Shown here: positions 59,901 through 64,000 of the stretch, one piece after another
How the letters are laid out: every line of letters begins with the position of its first letter
Numbering within the stretch: the first letter of the stretch is position 1
Assembly: GCA_035308565.1 (NCBI GenBank)
Contig: DATGGK010000112.1
Location: forward strand, 11,377 to 75,376
From: JANXLS01 sp035308565
GTDB taxonomy: Bacteria; Planctomycetota; SZUA-567; H5-PLA8
DNA: 64,000 bases
Reading direction: 5' to 3'
Position numbers and translations under genes: made by a program
Notes under the pieces: generated by a model
The model's database searches: none
Told to the model about the DNA's origin: nothing
Seen by the model: only the letters and a program-made list of their open reading frames with translations

Positions 59901-62240
59901 AACTCGCTGGGCCGCACGGCCGATTGCATTGACTGGTATTTCAAGTCGCTCCTCACGCCCGATTCGATGTACGTCGCGGCGAACGTCGATTCGCTGCGGC
60001 AACTTGCACAGAATGAACGAGAGTATCGCATTATCGAGCCGCGCGGGCGCGAAGCGTTGAAAAACGCGAACGACCCGTCGCAAAAAATCGCCTCGCATCT
60101 TCTTTTGTACAAATTAGAGAAGATGATGAACAAAGACGCGGACGCGCGCGCCGATCTCGACATCGCCGCAAAAATCGATCTGCCCGAAGGCAATTACAAT
60201 TACCTTGCGGCCGCCATCTTCGCCGCACTTACCGACGACAGCCAAAGCAATCGCATCGAGTCCTATGCGCTCGCCGGCGGTGGTGCGATCAAGCCCGCTC
60301 AGCGCGATCAACTCATCCGCACCGCGCTCAATTACCTCAACAACGACAAAGATCGCCCCATCGCGATTCGCCTTTATCGCAAGCTGCTCGCCGACGACGA
60401 TTACAATGCCGACGACGATCGCCGCCAGCTCATTGAGCGCCTCGTCGCTAACGGCAATCTCGACGACGCCACGGTCGAAGCGCGCAAGCTCGACGCGTCG
60501 TCGGAGATGTGGAACGTTTGGAGCGCGTGGCAGCGCGTCGTCGAAACGCATCGCAATCGCAAGGACTATAAGGAGGCGCTCGCGCTTTCGTTCGAGATGT
60601 GCGAGCGGCTCAAAGACGACAACAATTACAATTCGAACGCGCTGCGCGAACTGGCGTACTGCGCCGTCGAAGCCAAGCAAGCCGGCAAGCTCGATGCTCC
60701 CGACGCCGCTCGGACGGCGGCGATCTTCCGCGGCTACATCACCAGCTATCTCAACGGAGCGGACGAATACCGCGGCACGCTGGACCAAATCGGATACGTG
60801 CTCAAACCGCTGGGGCTTGAAAACGAATTCAACGCGCTTGCGAAGCAGGCCGAAGAGAGCGGCGACATCAAGCGCATCTCCGCCGCCGCGCGCTACATGA
60901 ACGAGCAGCGCCCGCCGCGCTACAGCGACGCGCGCCGCATTTACGAGCGCGCGCTGAGTCTCGATCCCGAAAATCGCGAAGCGCTCACCGCAGTTTACGA
61001 CGTTGCGGCGCACCACGTCACCGACTGGCCCACGGCCCTCAAAATGCTCGACAAACTCGTTGCGCTCAAACGCGACGACGACGTGTGGATTCAAACGCAG
61101 CGCATCTGGACGCTGGAAGGCTTAAAGAAATTCGATGCAGCGCGCGCGATTTTCCTTGAACTTCAAAAAAATCCGCGCTTGCTCCAGCAGAACTATTGGG
61201 GCATGCAGAATCTCGCGCGCGATTGCGAGAAGCAGAAGGATTTCGCACTTGCCGTCGAGGTCTGGGAATTGGGCGTGCGCCTGCTGCGCCATTACAACGG
61301 CGGGCGCATCGACCCCAATGCCGCCGCGCAATTCTACACCGCCTGTGGGCAGGCCTACGCAAAGATGGGCAGCGATTCAAAAGCGCTCGACTGTTATCTG
61401 CGCGGCATGTCCGTCATTCCGCGCCACGACCAGAATTACAAGACGGTGCTGAACGCCGCGCTCGATAACGTGCTCAAAGGCACGTCGCTGCAAGCGGCAG
61501 TCGCCGCGCACGAAAACAACGTCAAGTCCGACGGCAACGACAAGCCGCACCTGCGTCTCGCCTTCGCCGAAGCGTTCAAGAAAGAAAATAAAACGCGCGA
61601 AATGCTCGCCCAACTGCGCATCGCCGCCGATCTGCTGCCGAAGGACATGAAGTTGCGCCAGGAAGTCATCGAAGGCTACAAAGCGCTCCACGACACCGCC
61701 GCGCAAATCGACGAATACCGCCGCTGGTCGGCGCTCGACCCGCAGAACATCGAGCTCTACCGCGCATGGGGCGACCTGTACGACTCGCTCGGCGACCGCG
61801 CCAACGCGCTGCTGGCGTGGGGCACGATGGCGGAAATTCGCCCGCGCGAGGCAGAAGGTTACCGCGCGTACGCGGAGAAACTCTTGACCATCGGCGAACA
61901 TGAAAAGTCCGCGTCGGCGTTCCGCCAGGCGTTGCGTTATCGCCCGACTGAATTCGACACCTCAAACGAATTGGCCGGCGAATACCGCACGCTCAACGCC
62001 GCCAATTCGAAAGTACGCATCGCCAAACTCTGGACCGACGGCGAAGCCGCTTGCCGCAAAGCGATGGAGGACCTCGCCGACGATCCGCAACCGTGGTTGA
62101 ATCTTGGCCAATTCTTAAAAGCCCAAAACAAAACGAACGAGGCGCGCGAGCTCTACGAAAAAATCATCGTTCGCAACTGGCCGCGTTTTCGAAACGAAAC
62201 CATCACCGAAGCGCGAAAGCGGCTAGGCGAGTTAAAGTAG
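53946..62240 (+). CDS. Giant membrane protein: FecR-like, VIT, VWA with PKD insert, TPR array
   Basis: 2764 residues in one open frame. Residues 1-68 are cytoplasmic (no zinc-binding anti-sigma motif), 69-90 a membrane helix (LWWFGAAAALLLLAVALASY), 100-300 a FecR-like region (LKPGDTIRASQRLDSSARIL). Residues about 353-468 form a VIT domain (EVFENNTDRDMEGTFYYPLP). A VWA fold starts near 589 with MIDAS VDGSASAS; a PKD-like domain (about 647-730, TKPGKYEFELTISDERG) is inserted, and the VWA resumes to about 880. Residues 1035-1250 are Gly/Ser/Asp-rich; from about 1275 on is a long TPR-like helical array. The stop TAG belongs to a palindrome. Anti-sigma role is inferred from the sigma factor just upstream. 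Confidence 0.85.
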   Translation: MPFLDDFDHRASQPRRPRDGHSEDDQLLNFADLIRAHRAVPSADERARILQRIQRAESALRARRATARLWWFGAAAALLLLAVALASYAFNAIGPSRPRGIEPIATNKFSNPIKPVVHDSAVKDDFAQTSFPAAVLASSNSDAAKPVETAGAEQTARALRVHGLVVYQSKNETRWHILKRGDALKPGDTIRASQRLDSSARILAPDGSAVSAGPGAILHYAAPRDWSLDEGPAKFEAAARDDKSALTAATPDGTATSQSAAFVLNVLKRNDAEPKKNATLCRAISGSVEIAARNNQVRALNASDSAFLNSTGIVSADDSNPLPWLDALANEQNSDHGIGQLVASAANANQHLPLEIASHTVTVTCIDQVARTFVDEVFENNTDRDMEGTFYYPLPADAAISEFAMYIGDKRMVGEVLEQNKARQVYEYIVRQQKDPALLEWAGGNLFKLRIYPIPPKSHKRVQLGYTQILPRNNGRVSYTYPLYSEMLLKNPLRNLSFEFRVLSSAGLADLASPTHLCGLALDPDGRRGTLAFAAKNYSPSRDLSVTYSVPAGAECAAAGNVHADEADPYFMLQLSPTANLPAPKAPERLLVIVDGSASASAQDYAVASEFAASCADVSSDGEFAVLRGGQNPAACKFKGDEPAQAFGKVPLVIRASDASGEKITFNWRQIAGPNVAIADSTAGEFDKATQKWKSAAFFLPTKPGKYEFELTISDERGRHTTKRLVQEILPAVKTPEDLTTEILTPPQFFAADAATSEIVRNALAAKPPLGATDLLATFKKAAEYAADGKPLQIVYVGAGIDVLNELSGPALVEKIAALFKGKPVHLSTVAVGSSYERPVLQGLASALGGMFARVEGAADVHAAVGQVFDSFYRPHFSNARVKIDGIETRDVHSELIGTLAAGDTAIVLGRFKTAGLPPNADASFNAHITFSADTDAGPFERTFDAPIVAARNANNFIPRLWARAHNEARMAQLGLGTATDDARIKHDITENAITYQIMSPFTSYLVLDSEEAYEKYGIQRGIKRVDWMGEGLGGPTNLAREGKAQFRGTTRDYSGRRAGLGGDIYRLSESEVEFEGLGENKMLGDSGYVRELGELYDSTTLAGGLPQSFYFGMDGESDYYDRGDVSGGSFTINGGSISYNLEGGIPVDRLEGLSALGAEPAQVAASDLSLFSDDSVSDLISVSGGRERNVLRRSGLSLDSLEEGFVYQQEMLGRNVYFRRGRYNYANRYFASQVFPADQSVKIGVVPAPFEFKPDQPLKNAVHYQRVVSRSVNNFGARLNWVLALESDENYKRALKELTLLLNEFPANADLKLEQAVLLFRDMAVTPPAIVPALIAGATPLDEAQAALSDALKLSGNDSKMAERIAQVLSQIGQSKLAAPRFDALARAAANADDAAKFAFSAAYAWQSAAAPEKGTALWDDLLKRWPDSALIKQRAGEWMTQRNPNDEHGIQLLRDSTMRDPKSGPSLVTALLGANRKEEALAAARAQLDAAKDAPAVYAILASLHNLRNATAESKRLLSAKCNAAQFGGIAQYWRDHSVKNDKDFIRLLNQNIERADLPLLARAQGAYALASYNMGGMTPEKMFKVFEPLPLEPNSKQEIFGNERLDLATNAIQFLIQSGKNEEALQLSHEAHDHIGPNNERLITFFSNEFRAAAALNKEADFFKRYDSVFFNDHPSASEKDIATITTNVVYAYENKNDFNAAAERVAWFAKLFPNSDAARAMHGSVLRMLAQIQKPDERDKALESLAQKYPSDPVYAELRARSLAQKRKFPDAIAIVRAALAAQNPALTPQRADDERASLLKLLARLSAQDAKTRDAFLIEAAEKEKSQDPVLREWTEAALTCLQTAGEQEKYAGTLMMYMIMEPTDPEWSARLGSALIEMKKFSDARSIYEALSNADPSDAALAFQCRGLSLELNDTASAQSYFDRAFEALAQNTTKLSQFATNVSGTHPDWALKAYERMAKDPARYGNFSAIAMQAANVANSLGRTADCIDWYFKSLLTPDSMYVAANVDSLRQLAQNEREYRIIEPRGREALKNANDPSQKIASHLLLYKLEKMMNKDADARADLDIAAKIDLPEGNYNYLAAAIFAALTDDSQSNRIESYALAGGGAIKPAQRDQLIRTALNYLNNDKDRPIAIRLYRKLLADDDYNADDDRRQLIERLVANGNLDDATVEARKLDASSEMWNVWSAWQRVVETHRNRKDYKEALALSFEMCERLKDDNNYNSNALRELAYCAVEAKQAGKLDAPDAARTAAIFRGYITSYLNGADEYRGTLDQIGYVLKPLGLENEFNALAKQAEESGDIKRISAAARYMNEQRPPRYSDARRIYERALSLDPENREALTAVYDVAAHHVTDWPTALKMLDKLVALKRDDDVWIQTQRIWTLEGLKKFDAARAIFLELQKNPRLLQQNYWGMQNLARDCEKQKDFALAVEVWELGVRLLRHYNGGRIDPNAAAQFYTACGQAYAKMGSDSKALDCYLRGMSVIPRHDQNYKTVLNAALDNVLKGTSLQAAVAAHENNVKSDGNDKPHLRLAFAEAFKKENKTREMLAQLRIAADLLPKDMKLRQEVIEGYKALHDTAAQIDEYRRWSALDPQNIELYRAWGDLYDSLGDRANALLAWGTMAEIRPREAEGYRAYAEKLLTIGEHEKSASAFRQALRYRPTEFDTSNELAGEYRTLNAANSKVRIAKLWTDGEAACRKAMEDLADDPQPWLNLGQFLKAQNKTNEARELYEKIIVRNWPRFRNETITEARKRLGELK

Positions 62241-62306
62241 AACGGAGCTCCGCTCCGTTCAATACGAGCGTCAAAATGCTTTGAACGGAGCGGAGCTCCG
62301 TTCTAC
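62238..62306. repeat. TAGAACGGAGCTCCGCTCCG palindrome (family B), flush with two stop codons
   Basis: Outer arms GTAGAACGGAGCTCCGCTCC and its complement at 62287-62306 flank a central stretch of about 25 bases. The first triplet is the TAG stop of the giant protein; on the other side, the element ends two bases before the TAA of the convergent DUF1003 gene. It fills the whole gap between the two genes and probably terminates both. Confidence 0.85.
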
Positions 62307-62307
62307 T

Positions 62308-63138
62308 TTACTTTTTCACATGCGTCATCAATTCCTGATGCAGGAAATGCATGCTGCGTTCAAGATCGTTCAACCGCGCTACGATCAGGCCCGCTTTGAT
62401 TTCCGCTTTCACGTTCACTTCGTGATCGATCTCCGCGACCAGCCGGTCTTTCTCCGACTGCCGGTTCTGGCTCATCATGATGATCGGAGCCGCGTACGCG
62501 GCTTGAAATCCGAGCACCAGATTGAGAAACACAAACGGGAAGATGTCGAAGCTGCGCGACGAAATCGTGTTGAACACAATCCATAGCGCGATGGCCAGCG
62601 TTTGCAGCACGATGAACGTCCAGCTTCCCATCACCGCCGCAAAACGATCCGCGATCAGTTGGCCCAGCGTCTGTTTTTCGTCGATGACTTTGTTGACGTT
62701 GCGGCTGACGCTCTGGCGCAGAAGTTTGTCGTTGTTGTACAGGCGCCGGCTGATGACGTTGAGCACTTCAATCGCGGCGCGCGGATGTTTGACGAGGAAT
62801 TCGTGAAAATGCGCGCGGTCCAGCGCCAGCGCTTTGACTTCGTCCACCGCGCGCACGCACGCCATGCGCGGCTCGCCGGTGAGCATCGACAATTCGCCGA
62901 ACAATCCGCCGGGTCCGATTTTTTCGAGGAACAATTCGATGCCCGACAAATCCGTGATCAGCGCGTCGGCCGTGCCGCTCACGATCACGTACACATATTT
63001 GCCCTCCTCGTGCTCGCGAATGATGGTCTGCCCCGGCACGAACGTGAACTGCTCCATCAGCGCGCGCGCGTCCTTCAGTTCCGAGTCGCCAAGATTCTTG
63101 AAAAGCGACGCCTGTTTCAACAATTCGATCTCGTCCAT
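62308..63138 (-). CDS. Cyclic-nucleotide-binding DUF1003 membrane protein
   Basis: A 276-residue protein. Residues about 1-130 are a cyclic-nucleotide-binding fold (FVPGQTIIREHEEGKYVYVI, IGPGGLFGELSMLTGEPRMA with the phosphate cassette). Residues about 150-276 are DUF1003 with two membrane helices: SWTFIVLQTLAIALWIVFNT and FPFVFLNLVLGFQAAYAAPI, then MSQNRQSEKDRLVAEIDHEV, the family signature. DUF1003 function is unknown; fusion to a nucleotide sensor suggests a gated or regulated membrane protein. Convergent to the giant protein. Confidence 0.88.
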   Translation of the reverse strand: MDEIELLKQASLFKNLGDSELKDARALMEQFTFVPGQTIIREHEEGKYVYVIVSGTADALITDLSGIELFLEKIGPGGLFGELSMLTGEPRMACVRAVDEVKALALDRAHFHEFLVKHPRAAIEVLNVISRRLYNNDKLLRQSVSRNVNKVIDEKQTLGQLIADRFAAVMGSWTFIVLQTLAIALWIVFNTISSRSFDIFPFVFLNLVLGFQAAYAAPIIMMSQNRQSEKDRLVAEIDHEVNVKAEIKAGLIVARLNDLERSMHFLHQELMTHVKK

Positions 63139-63220
63139 GATTCGCCTCTCCGATTTTCATTCGCAGGATTGTGCATGGAATGATATTGGTAATGCCCTCA
63201 TTGGCATTGGAAAAAAACGC

Positions 63221-64000
63221 ATGACGACAAGGATTCGAAAAGCCGCTCTCATTTTTGCACTGCTGGCGTTGGCGCTCGCCGCGCGCGGCGCGGACGACGC
63301 CTTTCGCGTCGACTACACGGTCGAAGTCGCGAGCGTCCCGGACGCGCAATTTCACGTCACCGCGGAAGTGAAGAACATTCATCAGGACAGTCTTGATCTT
63401 TCGCTTCCCGTCTGGACGCCGGGCTGGTACGTGATCGAAAATTACGCGCGCAACATTAGTTATTTTTCGATCAGCGGTCCTGACGGCAAACGCCTCAATC
63501 ACGAGCGAACGCGCAAGCAGACTTGGCGCGTCGAGACGAAAGGTTTCACGGCTTTGACGATTCAATTCGATTACAGCGCCACAAAACTGGCACTGAATCA
63601 GGCGAAGATCGCGCGCAATTTTTCGTATTTCACGGGGACTGAATTGTTTCTCATGGCCGAAGGCCATCGCGATTGCTCCAGCAGCGTGACACTGAAAGCG
63701 CCGAAAGATTGGAAGGCGATTTCGTCGCTCAAGGAGTCCGCTCCGTTCAAGTTCAGCGCGGCGAATTACGACGAGCTCGTGGATTGCCCTGTATTAATGG
63801 GTGAATTCGACGTGCTGAAATTCCAGGCGTTCGGCAAACCGCATTTCATCGTCATGGCGCCAAAGGGAAAATTCCCCGAAGAGCGCGCGAAGGAATTGCC
63901 GGACGGGCTGGCGAAAATCGTGCAGGCCGCCGGCGATGTTTTTTTCGGCGCGCCGTATGACAAATACATGTTCCTTTATTTTTTTCAGCGCGCTGAAACG
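63221..64000 (+). CDS. M61-type (glycyl aminopeptidase-like) peptidase, 3' end outside the window
   Basis: An open frame from ATG 63221 to the window edge, at least 260 residues. It begins with a signal peptide (MTTRIRKAALIFALLALALA). The visible part is the N-terminal beta domain of M61 peptidases: VDYTVEVASVPDAQFHVTAE, LSLPVWTPGWYVIENYARNI and FDYSATKLALNQAKIARNFS-like strands, followed by ELVDCPVLMGEFDVLKFQ and APYDKYMFLYFF at the start of the catalytic part. The zinc-binding HExxH motif would be just beyond the window. Likely an exported aminopeptidase. A GGAA precedes the start weakly. Confidence 0.8.
   Translation, partial: MTTRIRKAALIFALLALALAARGADDAFRVDYTVEVASVPDAQFHVTAEVKNIHQDSLDLSLPVWTPGWYVIENYARNISYFSISGPDGKRLNHERTRKQTWRVETKGFTALTIQFDYSATKLALNQAKIARNFSYFTGTELFLMAEGHRDCSSSVTLKAPKDWKAISSLKESAPFKFSAANYDELVDCPVLMGEFDVLKFQAFGKPHFIVMAPKGKFPEERAKELPDGLAKIVQAAGDVFFGAPYDKYMFLYFFQRAET

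Noticed and set aside
58338..60098. 586-residue minus-strand frame inside the giant gene
   Set aside because: Lies entirely opposite the TPR array; high GC makes long antisense frames common, and no motif is visible.

Overview
The window is high-GC, densely packed bacterial DNA carrying about 50 genes on both strands, with no rRNA, tRNA, CRISPR array or transposase gene that I could recognise. Several traits point to a Gram-negative, PVC-type bacterium, most likely a planctomycete or close relative: a hopanoid radical-SAM gene (hpnH), lipoproteins with lipoboxes, Tat-exported enzymes, DUF1080 and YHYH proteins, a sugar-phosphate isomerase with a Tat signal, a helix-turn-helix/EIIA regulator, and an ECF sigma factor beside a giant VIT/TPR protein. 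The phylum is an inference; the domain assignments are much firmer.

Layout. 1-7.7 kb: end of a helical-repeat protein, a sensor histidine kinase, a tandem GT2 glycosyltransferase and a dTDP-sugar set (nucleotidyltransferase, 4,6-dehydratase, RmlD-like reductase). 7.7-19.7 kb: small secreted or hypothetical proteins, hpnH, nadD, purC, two Mn-type superoxide dismutases flanking a Phd/ParE toxin-antitoxin pair whose toxin is frameshifted, a thioesterase / DMT protein / AMP-ligase cluster and a YHYH protein. 19.9-22.3 kb: recJ and a YbjN-like protein. 22.5-33.1 kb: a minus-strand operon for a complex I-like / group 4 hydrogenase-related membrane complex (HyfB twice, HyfC, HyfE, HyfF, HycE-like, ferredoxin-HycG-like fusion), headed by an HTH-EIIA regulator. 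Its large subunit lacks the first [NiFe] cysteine pair, so it resembles the Ehr (energy-converting-hydrogenase-related) complexes rather than a hydrogenase. 33.3-44 kb: acyl carrier protein with a GT4 glycosyltransferase, a TgpA/DUF58 pair, transaldolase, a ferredoxin reductase-like flavoprotein, mtnA, and a PD40/formylglycine-enzyme-like secreted pair. 44-53 kb: DHp-receiver protein, TIM-barrel isomerase, YgfZ-TPR fusion, MazEF-type module, an extended A-type Fe-S carrier next to a bacilliredoxin, apbE with a DUF1080 protein, and a nucleoside-type MFS permease. 53.3-64 kb: an ECF sigma factor followed by a 2764-residue protein (transmembrane segment, FecR-like part, VIT domain, VWA with an inserted PKD-like domain, very long TPR array), a cyclic-nucleotide-binding DUF1003 protein and the start of an M61-type peptidase.

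The most unusual genome-scale signal is a dense set of short palindromic repeat families. They sit between genes, flush against stop codons (in three places supplying the TAG itself) and in frame inside conserved genes (hycE-like, hyfF-like, mtnA, a response regulator, ygfZ-TPR, nadD). A second class of AT-rich or GC-rich periodic phrases fills many intergenic gaps.
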